This document shows, piece by piece, positions 45,800 to 54,292 of a stretch of DNA of 64,000 bases (its first letter is position 1; each line of letters opens with the position of its first letter). Location of the stretch: positions 35,203-99,202 of the forward strand of contig JAFPVC010000037.1 of the NCBI GenBank assembly GCA_017413085.1, given 5' to 3'. Below the pieces are notes generated by a model. The model made no database searches and had not been told where the DNA came from. It saw only the letters and a list, made by a program, of their open reading frames with translations. Made by a program: the position numbers and the translations under genes. The DNA is from Prevotella sp. (GTDB taxonomy: Bacteria; Bacteroidota; Bacteroidia; Bacteroidales; Bacteroidaceae).

Positions 45800-46321
45800 A
45801 TGAATAGAGAACCGAACATAATACTATTAGTCTGTGTATCCATATTTCTGCTTGTGGTTACAGCATGTTCCGTATCATACAAATTTAATGGTGCGAGCAT
45901 TGACTACACAAAAACGAAAACCATACAGATTAAGGATTTCCCAATCCGCTCTGCATTCGTATGGGGACCGATGGCATCCATTTTCAATAATCAGCTAAAG
46001 GATCTGTATGGCACACAAACAAAACTGCAGCAGGTAAAACGCGATGGAGATCTCAAGATTGAAGGTGAGATAACGCAGTACCAGCAGAGAAACAAGTCTG
46101 TAGCAGCTGACGGATACTCGTCACAAACAGAACTTTCAATGACAGTAAATGTCAGGTTTACGAACACAAAAAAGCATGATGAAGACTTCGAACGCGCTTT
46201 CACCGCTACCGAAACATTCATGAATACACAGAGTCTGAGCTCTGTACAAGAAGAATTAGTAACAAAGATGTCGGAAAATATCTGTGAGCAGATATTTAAC
46301 GCAACTGTAGCAAACTGGTAA
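45800..46321 (+). CDS. lptE: LptE-like lipopolysaccharide-assembly lipoprotein
   Basis: 173 residues from the ATG at 45800, which places a lipoprotein signal (ILLVCVSIFLLVVTAC) at the N-terminus. A longer frame that starts inside the regulator gene is rejected. The mature protein begins SVSYKFNGASIDYTKTKTIQ, typical of Bacteroidetes LptE, and contains DLKIEGEITQYQQRNKSVAADG and an amphipathic C-terminal half. LptE plugs the LptD barrel that inserts LPS in the outer membrane. It is 11 bp after the regulator stop and adjoins the next gene without a gap. Confidence 0.85.
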   Translation: MNREPNIILLVCVSIFLLVVTACSVSYKFNGASIDYTKTKTIQIKDFPIRSAFVWGPMASIFNNQLKDLYGTQTKLQQVKRDGDLKIEGEITQYQQRNKSVAADGYSSQTELSMTVNVRFTNTKKHDEDFERAFTATETFMNTQSLSSVQEELVTKMSENICEQIFNATVANW

Positions 46322-47149
46322 ATGAGTATACAAGAACTGACACAACATCCCGAGAATCTTAACCGCGAAACTCTGTATGAGCTCCGCAGGATTATTGCAG
46401 CATACCCATACTATCAGCCCGCCAGGTTGCTGATGTTGAAAAATCTCTATCTGCTACATGATCCAACGTTTGACGAAGAACTCAGACGTTCATCCATATA
46501 TTTCTCCGACAGACAAATATTATTCAATCTTGTAGAATCAGCACACTACAGACTGAAGCGTCGTTCAGCACAAAGTTTCTCATCACAACCCGACCGACGC
46601 ACTGCCGTTACACAGAACGGAGAAACAGAATCAAGGACGGTGTCACTGATTAACAGTTTCCTGAGTTCCGTGCCAGAGGAAGATCCAAGCAAGACTGAAA
46701 ACGACAACGAAAAGAAGAAAGAACACCGCAAACCCACTGCCGCCGATGCGACAATTGACTATGTGGCATATCTTTTGTCTACAGATTTCGAGGAGCTCAA
46801 CAACGCCGACGAAGACACTACACGCGAAAAAAATAATACTATAACGAAAATGAATGGCGGCGATTTAATAGAAGCATTCATTAAAAATGATGGTGGACGT
46901 TTCACGCTGCAAGAAGAACCTGAGATACATCCTGAAATCTCAAACACAATGGAAGGAAGCGATGAACAGGAAGAAGAACTCATCACAGAAACCATGGCAG
47001 GAATATATATAAAACAAGGAAGATATCAAAAGGCTCTTGACATAATAGACAAATTAAACGACACAAACAAACAGAAAAACAGATTCGCAGAAGACCAGCA
47101 AAGGTTTCTGAAGAAACTCATTATGATACAAAACAATAATAAAAAATAA
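46322..47149 (+). CDS. Conserved TPR-like protein of unknown function
   Basis: 275 residues, starting immediately after the lptE stop. No signal peptide. The N-terminal 80 residues are helical (LNRETLYELRRIIAAYPYYQ and LLMLKNLYLLHDPTFDEELR), resembling tetratricopeptide packing. The middle is polar and low-complexity (KTENDNEKKKEHRKPTAADA). A final TPR-like hairpin is TMAGIYIKQGRYQKALDIID. Proteins with this layout occur between lptE and secG in Bacteroidales. It may scaffold envelope-assembly factors, but there is no direct evidence. Confidence 0.75.
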   Translation: MSIQELTQHPENLNRETLYELRRIIAAYPYYQPARLLMLKNLYLLHDPTFDEELRRSSIYFSDRQILFNLVESAHYRLKRRSAQSFSSQPDRRTAVTQNGETESRTVSLINSFLSSVPEEDPSKTENDNEKKKEHRKPTAADATIDYVAYLLSTDFEELNNADEDTTREKNNTITKMNGGDLIEAFIKNDGGRFTLQEEPEIHPEISNTMEGSDEQEEELITETMAGIYIKQGRYQKALDIIDKLNDTNKQKNRFAEDQQRFLKKLIMIQNNNKK

Positions 47150-47160
47150 ACAACAAAAAA

Positions 47161-47568
47161 ATGTACACACTTTTAGTAATTTTAATTGCACTGGCATCAG
47201 TGCTTATGATTGGCATCGTACTCATTCAAGAGTCAAAAGGCGGCGGTTTGGCCTCAGGTTTCTCAAGTGCAAACAGCGTTGCTGGCGTAAGGCAGACAAC
47301 AAAATTCATTGAGAAACTCACATGGTCACTCGCTGGAGCAATGGTTGTTATCTCAATTGCTTGCGCATGGACAGCACCTTCTGCTAACGCCGCTGGCTCT
47401 GTCATTGAGAATGCAGCTACAGAACAGGCCACAACAAATCCTAACAATGTGCAAGGATTCGGAGCTACAAAGCAAAACCAGAATGCTCCTAAGCAGGATG
47501 CAAAAGCAGCTGGCAATGCAGCGCCTACAAATACTGGCAACGCAGCACCAGAAACACCTGCAAAATAA
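47161..47568 (+). CDS. secG: Protein translocase subunit SecG
   Basis: Small membrane subunit of SecYEG. Two membrane helices (residues about 2-22 and 54-72) flank the conserved loop IVLIQESKGGGLASGFSSAN. The C-terminal 55 residues are Ala/Asn/Gln-rich and low-complexity (AAPTNTGNAAPETPAK), a common Bacteroidetes feature. At 135 residues it is longer than E. coli SecG for this reason. It ends the lysS-to-secG run, and a phosphoesterase gene follows 7 bp later. Confidence 0.93.
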   Translation: MYTLLVILIALASVLMIGIVLIQESKGGGLASGFSSANSVAGVRQTTKFIEKLTWSLAGAMVVISIACAWTAPSANAAGSVIENAATEQATTNPNNVQGFGATKQNQNAPKQDAKAAGNAAPTNTGNAAPETPAK

Positions 47569-47575
47569 AAAACAC

Positions 47576-48715
47576 ATGGTTCGCCTATTTGTACCTATAC
47601 TACTCATAAGTCTCGGACTTCTGAGTGATTTGTACATATTCCACCGCTACATCAACACTTCGTCGACGTGGCGGTGGACTTGGTGGGCACCATCGATTAT
47701 CGTCATCGGTTTCTTCATAAAATTCCTATTCTTCAATCGTGGCTGGGCGGAAGAATACAGCACAACAAACATCTTCCTGCTTATCATGACGTTGGTATGT
47801 ATACCCAAAATGATATTTGCTTTGTTGTCACTGATTCCCAAAATAGGAACATACATAGGTTTAGCTGCCGGCACAGGAATTGTATGGATAATATTATGGG
47901 GTATAACCTGGGGATTCTTACAATTTAAAATAAAAGAGATTACCGTAGAGAGTGAGTATGTGCCAAAAAGTTTTGACAACTATCGCATAGTACAGTTTTC
48001 TGACGCACACGTAGGTTCCTTTTATGGGCCATACAAACATTTGCTGCAGGAAAGCATTGACTCAATAAACAAGTTGAAACCCGACATGGTGTGTTTTGTC
48101 GGAGACATAGAGAATTTCACACCAGAAGAGTTAGAGAAACACAAACATGCTTTTTCCAGTCTTCGCGCACGCGATGGAGTGTTTTCCATTATGGGAAACC
48201 ACGACTATTCTTCATATATTAAGGTAACAGACAGAGAAAGAGCAGCATCAGTAGAACGCACACGCAACATGCAACGCTCATTCGGTTGGCAATTATTAGA
48301 AAATGAAAACAGAATTATAAAGCGTTGTAATGACTCCATAATAGTTGTCGGGGAGGAAAACTGGGGGAAGCCGCCATTCCCTCAATATGGCAATCTGAAG
48401 AAAGCATTACAAGGGGTTGACAAGAATTCATTCACTGTGATGCTCAGCCATGACCCCACGGCATGGAAAGCACACATTCTTCCAGTCTTTACCCCTGACA
48501 TAACATTGAGCGGACACACCCACGGAACACAATTCTCCATTTTTGGATGGTCACCTTCATCAATGGTTTACGACGAATGGGGCGGTCTTTACAAAATGAA
48601 TGCAAACGGCAAGAATTGCATACTGAATGTATCAACTGGCATAGGAGGAAACTTCCCATTCCGTTTTGGAATGCCACGTGAAGCCGTTGTCATAACACTT
48701 AAACATAAAAAATAG
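47576..48715 (+). CDS. Membrane-bound metallophosphoesterase (YkuE-like)
   Basis: 379 residues from the ATG at 47576. The longer frame upstream runs through secG and is not coding. Three or four membrane helices occupy residues 1-120 (LFVPILLISLGLLSDLYIF, then helices around 30-45, 60-78 and 85-105). A calcineurin-like phosphoesterase domain follows: VQFSDAHVGSFYG, CFVGDIENF, IMGNHDYSS, MLSHDPTAW and LSGHTHGTQF supply the two-metal site. Related proteins hydrolyse UDP-diacylglucosamine-type or other phospholipid headgroups, but the substrate here is unknown. Confidence 0.88.
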   Translation: MVRLFVPILLISLGLLSDLYIFHRYINTSSTWRWTWWAPSIIVIGFFIKFLFFNRGWAEEYSTTNIFLLIMTLVCIPKMIFALLSLIPKIGTYIGLAAGTGIVWIILWGITWGFLQFKIKEITVESEYVPKSFDNYRIVQFSDAHVGSFYGPYKHLLQESIDSINKLKPDMVCFVGDIENFTPEELEKHKHAFSSLRARDGVFSIMGNHDYSSYIKVTDRERAASVERTRNMQRSFGWQLLENENRIIKRCNDSIIVVGEENWGKPPFPQYGNLKKALQGVDKNSFTVMLSHDPTAWKAHILPVFTPDITLSGHTHGTQFSIFGWSPSSMVYDEWGGLYKMNANGKNCILNVSTGIGGNFPFRFGMPREAVVITLKHKK

Positions 48716-48726
48716 CTCTACCAACT

Positions 48727-49419
48727 ATGAAAAAACTCTTATTGCAGACAATTCTCCTAACAATGACAATACTTGGTTGCCATGCAGAAACAGATGACTG
48801 GCAACCTACTCCAGAGTGGCCTTTCATCTACGCTGACTTCAAATCGGCAGTCATAACCACCACTCAAAACAAAATAATAAAAGCACAAGCAAATGTCCAC
48901 ATAGGACGACACTTCCTATGGTATAAATCAGCGAGCAACCAAAACCTTGAGGCAAAACACGGCACATTCAAGGAAATAAAATTCTCAGACGGCTCAAGGT
49001 TTATCGAGGCAGAAGGGAAAGCCTGCCGCATAGTCAGCGAAGACACTGTAAGCGGAAAAATACGCCGCTTACTTGTTTCAAAAGAGATTGACATGGAGCA
49101 ATACAACGAAACAGTACGCAATAGGAAAAGAGCAGAAAGCAGCAGCGGCATCGACATCATAGGATTAAACGATTTAAACATTGACATGTCAGTAAGGGCT
49201 ACAGCAGGAAATGCTGACTCTGAGCCACTTCCACTACGCGAGGTATACTATATACAGGTAGATAACGACACTTTTGAAGCGACAGAAAGCAAGATATTGA
49301 AACACCTTGCAAACAAGGAAGAGCGCACTGCTTACAGAGTATACACCCGCAAGGCAGAAATCATAACAGGCTCGTTAAAGTCCATGTATGATCTATACAC
49401 AACATTCTTCTTAAAATAA
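48727..49419 (+). CDS. Exported protein of unknown function
   Basis: 230 residues. A signal peptide is clear (LLLQTILLTMTILGCHA; a cysteine precedes HA, so a lipoprotein is possible but the lipobox is weak). The mature protein has an N-terminal segment WQPTPEWPFIYADFKSAVIT followed by beta-strand-rich sequence and a charged helix around NRKRAESSSGIDI. No catalytic motif was recognised. It is 11 bp after the phosphoesterase gene and 36 bp before an esterase gene, so it may be exported with them. Confidence 0.75.
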   Translation: MKKLLLQTILLTMTILGCHAETDDWQPTPEWPFIYADFKSAVITTTQNKIIKAQANVHIGRHFLWYKSASNQNLEAKHGTFKEIKFSDGSRFIEAEGKACRIVSEDTVSGKIRRLLVSKEIDMEQYNETVRNRKRAESSSGIDIIGLNDLNIDMSVRATAGNADSEPLPLREVYYIQVDNDTFEATESKILKHLANKEERTAYRVYTRKAEIITGSLKSMYDLYTTFFLK

Positions 49420-49455
49420 CTATTTGCTAATACAAAACACAACTGTACAAAAAAC

Positions 49456-51261
49456 ATGAGAACTATCTTCATTCTGATTACAACACTGCTAATTACATTA
49501 AACTCTACATTTGCCCAAAATGCACAAGACGAGATATGGCTTGACATCAACGGTGTAAGAGACCTTACCGCTGATTCAATTGCCCTTGCCAACACGGCAC
49601 GTCCGATACCTGGGTCTTCACGCAAAGGCAACAACCCGGTGTTATTTCTCGTTGGCAATTCTACCATGCGCACCGGCACCATGGGCAATGGAAATAACGG
49701 TCAGTGGGGATGGGGATATTTTGAACACGAATACTTCGATGAAAACAAGATAACCGTAGAGAACCATGCGCTTGGAGGCACATCACCACGCACGTTCTAC
49801 AAGTCACCAGACCTTTGGGCACGCACACTGAAAGGTGTACGCAAGGGTGACTACGTGTTCTTAGAATTAGGACACAACGACAACGGGCCTATAGACAGCA
49901 TAAGAGCACGCTCCAGTTATCGTCCAGACGGTAAACTATGCTTGTCTGACGACTCTATCATAATATATAATAAAGTGAGGAAATGTCAGGACACGGTCTA
50001 CACCTTTGGAGGATACACACGCAGATTCATAAATGAAGTAAGGGCCAAGGGAGCATTCCCTGTTCTGTTTACCCTGACTCCACGCAATGACTATGAGAAT
50101 GACGGAAAGACCATACAACGGAAACTAACCGATTTCACACCTGCCATTTTTGCCATAGGCAAAGAAATGAATGTACCGGTAATAGACCTTAACGATATTT
50201 CCGCAAGGAAATTAGAGCAGTATGGTCCATGGAAAACAGACTATCACTTTTTCCTTGACAAGATACATTCATCAGCATTCGGCGCACGCATGAATGCTGC
50301 CTCTGCTGCAGAGGGACTTGATGCAAACAATGACCCGCGACTGAAAGAACTGAAATCTTACCTGATACAGGAGAAGGTACACCCAGACTATGAAGCGAAA
50401 CTGTTAGAATGGGAACCTGAGAATTATAACCAAAAAGGTAAAATAGTACCTAAAACAAAGACCGAAACAGAAAAGAAGCAGAAGACAAGAATTTTCCTTT
50501 GCGGTGATTCTACCGGCAAGAACAAGGATAAAGACATTGATGGAATGTGGGGCTGGGGTTCTCAGGCATACACAGTCTTTGATGAAAGCAAATGCACATT
50601 TATCAACTGCGCAAAGGCAGGACGTTCTACTCGCACATATTTAAATGATAACCGATGGGAAGAGGTGTACCGCACGCTGCGTCCAGGCGACTATGTGCTG
50701 ATTCAGTTCGGACACAACGACATTGGCGGCATTGACAACGAAAAGGAACGCGGTGTTATAGCTGCCGGCCATGACACCTGCCATGTATACTGTTCAAAGG
50801 CTTCAGGCAAGTATGAAGTGGTTTTCTCTTTTGGATGGTATCTTAAGAAAATGATACAGGATTGCAAAGAGAAAGGAGCTACCCCCATCATTTTGTCATT
50901 CACTCCACGCAACGAATGGCATACTGGAGCAGGTAAAACCGTAGGTAAATTATACCCAATAGAGGAAGTGACCAACAGGCAATACATTGAACGACGTAAC
51001 GACAACTACATAGTTGAATGGGACAAGAAAGTGGCAAAGGAAATGAATGTGGAATTTGTTGACGTGCATAACATAGCAGCTGATGCGCTTGACAAAAAAT
51101 GCGGTAAAGCTAAAAACACCAAGAAAGCGATAAAAAAGGCATCTGCATATTTCAACCACGACCACACACACACCTCACTACTCGGTGCACGTAATAACGC
51201 ACTGAGCTTGGCTATAGGGCTACGAGCAAATTATTCACCACTAAAACAATATCTGAAATGA
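49456..51261 (+). CDS. Secreted protein with two SGNH (rhamnogalacturonan acetylesterase-like) domains
   Basis: 601 residues with a signal peptide (ending STFAQ) and two tandem CE12-like SGNH hydrolase domains. Domain 1 (about 55-300) has block I as FLVGNSTMR, block III GHNDNG, and a DxxH-type DKIHSSAFGAR. Domain 2 (about 345-600) has block I IFLCGDSTGKN, GHNDIGG, and HDHTHTSLLGAR. Both thus keep the Ser, Asn and His of the SGNH set. Relatives deacetylate pectin or xylan side groups. The next gene is another SGNH hydrolase, overlapping by 4 nt. Confidence 0.87.
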   Translation: MRTIFILITTLLITLNSTFAQNAQDEIWLDINGVRDLTADSIALANTARPIPGSSRKGNNPVLFLVGNSTMRTGTMGNGNNGQWGWGYFEHEYFDENKITVENHALGGTSPRTFYKSPDLWARTLKGVRKGDYVFLELGHNDNGPIDSIRARSSYRPDGKLCLSDDSIIIYNKVRKCQDTVYTFGGYTRRFINEVRAKGAFPVLFTLTPRNDYENDGKTIQRKLTDFTPAIFAIGKEMNVPVIDLNDISARKLEQYGPWKTDYHFFLDKIHSSAFGARMNAASAAEGLDANNDPRLKELKSYLIQEKVHPDYEAKLLEWEPENYNQKGKIVPKTKTETEKKQKTRIFLCGDSTGKNKDKDIDGMWGWGSQAYTVFDESKCTFINCAKAGRSTRTYLNDNRWEEVYRTLRPGDYVLIQFGHNDIGGIDNEKERGVIAAGHDTCHVYCSKASGKYEVVFSFGWYLKKMIQDCKEKGATPIILSFTPRNEWHTGAGKTVGKLYPIEEVTNRQYIERRNDNYIVEWDKKVAKEMNVEFVDVHNIAADALDKKCGKAKNTKKAIKKASAYFNHDHTHTSLLGARNNALSLAIGLRANYSPLKQYLK

Positions 51262-52007
51262 AAAAAACACTCACACTTATAGCACTGATTGGCGCCGCAC
51301 TCACGGCATGTGCAGAAGGAAATCTCAAGATTTCTATATTTGGAGACAGTTATTCCACATACGAAGGATATCTGACCCCCGATACAAATGAAATATGGTA
51401 TTTCAAACCAGAGAATCCACAACTGCACAAGAATAACGACGTGCGCACCGTGGAGGAAACATGGTGGCATCAGGTAATCAGCAACATGAAAGCCGAACTG
51501 GAAGTTAATAACGCTTTTTCCGGCTCCACAATCTGCCATACTGGCTATCCCAAAGGACCAGAACCAAGTGTTCCGATAGCAGGACTGGAGAAACACCGTG
51601 ATTATACCAACCGCTCTTTTGAGAACCGCAGCAACCGCCTTGGCAACCCCGATGTAATATTGATTTGTGGTGGAACTAACGATTCCTGGTGCGGTGCTCC
51701 TATAGGCGATTACATTTATGGCAATCAAACTACGGAACAGCTATACTACTTCCGACCTGCTATGGCAAAGTTGCTGGCAGACTTGCGCACAAACTATCCA
51801 AAAGCACAACTGCTATTCATTCTCAATTCTGAACTGAAACAGGAAATTAACGAGTCGGTACACACCATCTGCAATCACTATGGTGTAAGCTGTCTTGACC
51901 TGAAAGACATAGACAAGCAGCAGGGGCATCCATCAGTAAAAGGTATGAAGGCTATTGCAGACCAAGTAACTGCATGGCTTAAGAAAAATGCAATAAAGAA
52001 AAACTAA
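51258..52007 (+). CDS. Secreted SGNH/GDSL hydrolase
   Basis: 249 residues. A signal peptide ends near TACAEG (possible lipobox LTAC). Block I is ISIFGDSYSTYEGYL with the nucleophile serine, NNAFSGSTICHTG supplies the block II glycine, ICGGTNDSW is block III, and the catalytic Asp/His pair should be in KQQGHPSVKGMKAI. It is a different subfamily from the two-domain protein just upstream. A role in removing acetyl or other acyl groups from polysaccharide is inferred from the neighbour. Confidence 0.85.
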   Translation: MKKTLTLIALIGAALTACAEGNLKISIFGDSYSTYEGYLTPDTNEIWYFKPENPQLHKNNDVRTVEETWWHQVISNMKAELEVNNAFSGSTICHTGYPKGPEPSVPIAGLEKHRDYTNRSFENRSNRLGNPDVILICGGTNDSWCGAPIGDYIYGNQTTEQLYYFRPAMAKLLADLRTNYPKAQLLFILNSELKQEINESVHTICNHYGVSCLDLKDIDKQQGHPSVKGMKAIADQVTAWLKKNAIKKN

Positions 52008-52034
52008 CAAACTAAACAATTAAACAAGAAGAAG

Positions 52035-53192
52035 ATGAAAAGACTGATTATCGCAACAATTGCAGGCATAATGTCAGCAAATTTTGCCATGGCTCAGACA
52101 GACTATGCCTCACTCGACTTACAGACACTGCTGGAAATGTCATCAAACGGTGATGCGTGTGCTACAGATGCCATCGGCGACTGCTACTATGTAGGTAAAG
52201 GCGGTGCAAAAATAGATGAAGACGTGGCAATGACTTACTATAAGAAGGCACTGCCGGGACTGGAGCGCATGGCACGCGAAGGCAATCCAGAGGCTATGAA
52301 CCGTCTGGCCGGTGCCAATACCATTGCAGCAGTATGCGGCACTGTAGACTATGACAAGGCATTCAGCCTGTATACAAAAGCCGCAAACATGGGGCATGCA
52401 GCTGCACAGAACAACCTCGGCACATGCTACCAGTTTGGCAACGGCACATCAATTGACTATGACAAGGCATTTTACTGGTATCTTAAATCATCTGACCAAG
52501 GCTATGCTGGTGCTATGCTAAGCCTTGGCTTCATGTATGAATCAGGTCAGGGCTTTGACGTAGACATGCACAAAGCCATTGAATGGTATGAAAAAGCCGC
52601 AGATTTGGGCAACTTCACAGCCATAAAAAATCTGGGCTACATTTATTGGAGCGGTAAAAACGGTATTCCTGTTGATTATGTGAAGAGCCGCCACTACTAT
52701 GAGTTGCTGGCTGAACGCGGTGATGCAGAGGCTCTGAACTATGTTGGCTTCTTCTATCACGACGGACGCGGTGTGGAACAAGACGATGACAAGGCTATAT
52801 CATACTATATCAAATCGGCAAACGCAGGAGACCCGCTGGGGCAGTACAATCTGGGCAACAGCTATCAATATGGCAGAGGCATAGAAATGGACTATAAAAA
52901 GGCTTTCGAATGGTATGAGAAATCAGCCAAGCAAGGTAGCGAATATGGACAAACAAGCCTTGGCGACTGCTATAACTATGGTATAGGCACAACTAAAAAC
53001 CCATATCAAGCATACGTTTGGTATCAGAAAGCAGCAGACCAAAACCATCCCGACGCATTAAACAAACTCGGTATACTGTTTCGTGACGGCATAGGCGTTC
53101 ACGCTAATGCAGCAAAAGCAAAGGAATTGTTCAGGCGCGCTGCAAACATGGGAAACCAAAGTGCACAGACCAACTTGAACAACATGCCGTAA
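52035..53192 (+). CDS. Exported Sel1-repeat protein
   Basis: 385 residues: a signal peptide (ending NFAMAQ) and then about eight to nine Sel1-like repeats of 36 residues, for example AAQNNLGTCYQFGNGTSIDY and DPLGQYNLGNSYQYGRGIEM, spanning residues 35-380. Sel1 repeats form helical scaffolds for protein-protein contacts. It is 27 bp after the SGNH gene and followed by a strong terminator. The partner is unknown. Confidence 0.9.
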   Translation: MKRLIIATIAGIMSANFAMAQTDYASLDLQTLLEMSSNGDACATDAIGDCYYVGKGGAKIDEDVAMTYYKKALPGLERMAREGNPEAMNRLAGANTIAAVCGTVDYDKAFSLYTKAANMGHAAAQNNLGTCYQFGNGTSIDYDKAFYWYLKSSDQGYAGAMLSLGFMYESGQGFDVDMHKAIEWYEKAADLGNFTAIKNLGYIYWSGKNGIPVDYVKSRHYYELLAERGDAEALNYVGFFYHDGRGVEQDDDKAISYYIKSANAGDPLGQYNLGNSYQYGRGIEMDYKKAFEWYEKSAKQGSEYGQTSLGDCYNYGIGTTKNPYQAYVWYQKAADQNHPDALNKLGILFRDGIGVHANAAKAKELFRRAANMGNQSAQTNLNNMP

Positions 53193-53215
53193 ACTGGAAA
53201 AATAAAACTAAATAG

Positions 53216-53251
53216 AAAAATCCTGATAAACCAACGTTTATCAGGATTTTT
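53216..53251. terminator. Terminator between the Sel1 gene and tRNA-fMet
   Basis: A perfect 15-bp stem (53216-53230 with 53237-53251), loop CCAACG, flanked by A and T runs on the two sides, so it can work for both the Sel1 gene (+) and the initiator tRNA (-). Confidence 0.85.
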
Positions 53252-53259
53252 TTATTTAG

Positions 53260-53332
53260 TTGCGGAGGCTCGACTCGAACGAACGACCTCCAGGTTATGA
53301 GCCTGGCGAGCTACCAACTGCTCCACTCCGCG
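53260..53332 (-). tRNA. Initiator tRNA-fMet (anticodon CAT)
   Basis: A 73-nt cloverleaf on the minus strand. Acceptor arm CGCGGAG pairs with CTCCGCA, with an unpaired C1 opposite A72, the hallmark of initiator tRNA. The anticodon loop is CTCATAA on a CCAGG/CCTGG stem, and the T loop is TTCGAGT. The discriminator base is A and no CCA is encoded. Confidence 0.93.
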
Positions 53333-53366
53333 ATGTATCAAATTCTTATGTGCGATTTTGCGAGTG

Positions 53367-53398
53367 CAAAGGTAGTATTTTTTTTTCTACCATGCAAA
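53367..53398 (-). promoter_or_regulatory. Promoter of tRNA-fMet
   Basis: On the minus strand TTTG (53395-53398) and TACCTTTG (53367-53374) are separated by 20 bp, about 35 bp upstream of the tRNA. Confidence 0.75.
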
Positions 53399-53460
53399 CT
53401 TTTTCCTATCCAATCAATAGAGGATAGCAATATTCTTGACATAGAGCAACCAGTAATCCC

Positions 53461-54264
53461 CTACTCTTCCTCCTCTTTAATCGTAAGTTGTTTTAAATCG
53501 TAATATGAACCATTATAAATATTAAAATCAACATATCCACTTATTCCAGGCAAACGCCCCGCATCTGTGTGCTGCCAGAACTTCCACTCACCCTTGTATT
53601 CCAGTTTGCTTGCATAATAGTGTGCAATCCAATAGGGATAATCCTCAAACCGGCTGTCTGAAAGATACTGTTGCTTAAACTTATAATAGGTATAAATTAT
53701 GGGTTTAACATGATAACGGTCTTCTACAATATGCAGCCATGTCAGCACATCCTTTTGGAAATCTTCCGTAGACTGCTCTTGCGGCTTATGCTCCACATCA
53801 AGTACCGGCGGCAAATCACCTTCTTCAAGTTTCACCTTGTCAAGGAAGAAATATGCCTGACTACGTGCCTCCGACTTAACACTGTAGAAATGATATGCTC
53901 CACGTATAAAACCGTATTCACGCGCATTATAGAAATTCTGCTTGAAATTCTCATCCACGACACTTGCACCTTCCGTAGCCTTTACGATGACAAAACGCAC
54001 AGGAGCCTTGCCTATCATCGCATTGCGCAACTTTTCCCAATCTATGTCGCCTTGATAATGGCTCACGTCAATGCCCTGAATCTCAAATCCCTCAGGATAG
54101 TTAGTGTCACCATATAACGCATGCCACCGAAAGCCCGTAGGGCCGACAAAGAAATAATAAAAAGCTGCCACATACACTAAGACAACAAAAAATCCACCCA
54201 TCCACCAATACTTACGACTCGGTGGACGGGAGGATTTCTTTTTATTTCTTGTATTTCTTGACAA
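53461..54264 (-). CDS. Membrane-anchored glycoside hydrolase family 25 lysozyme
   Basis: 267 residues. A basic start (NTRNKKKSSRPPSRKYWW) is followed by one membrane helix (about residues 20-42), making it an anchored exported protein. The GH25 domain begins FEIQGIDVSHYQGDIDWEKL, with the first catalytic aspartate, and has VIVKATEGASVVDENF, RGAYHFYSV and PPVLDVEHKP, where the catalytic Asp/Glu pair lies. GH25 enzymes cleave the MurNAc-GlcNAc bond of peptidoglycan. It follows pfp on the same strand with a 28-bp gap. Confidence 0.92.
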   Translation of the reverse strand: MSRNTRNKKKSSRPPSRKYWWMGGFFVVLVYVAAFYYFFVGPTGFRWHALYGDTNYPEGFEIQGIDVSHYQGDIDWEKLRNAMIGKAPVRFVIVKATEGASVVDENFKQNFYNAREYGFIRGAYHFYSVKSEARSQAYFFLDKVKLEEGDLPPVLDVEHKPQEQSTEDFQKDVLTWLHIVEDRYHVKPIIYTYYKFKQQYLSDSRFEDYPYWIAHYYASKLEYKGEWKFWQHTDAGRLPGISGYVDFNIYNGSYYDLKQLTIKEEEE

Positions 54265-54292
54265 AATCTATATGCCCTTTACAGAGTAATAA

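Noticed and set aside
47309-47575. Upstream extension of the phosphoesterase frame through secG
   Set aside because: It overlaps almost all of the secG C-terminus in another frame and lacks sense. The ATG at 47576 gives a membrane helix at the N-terminus.
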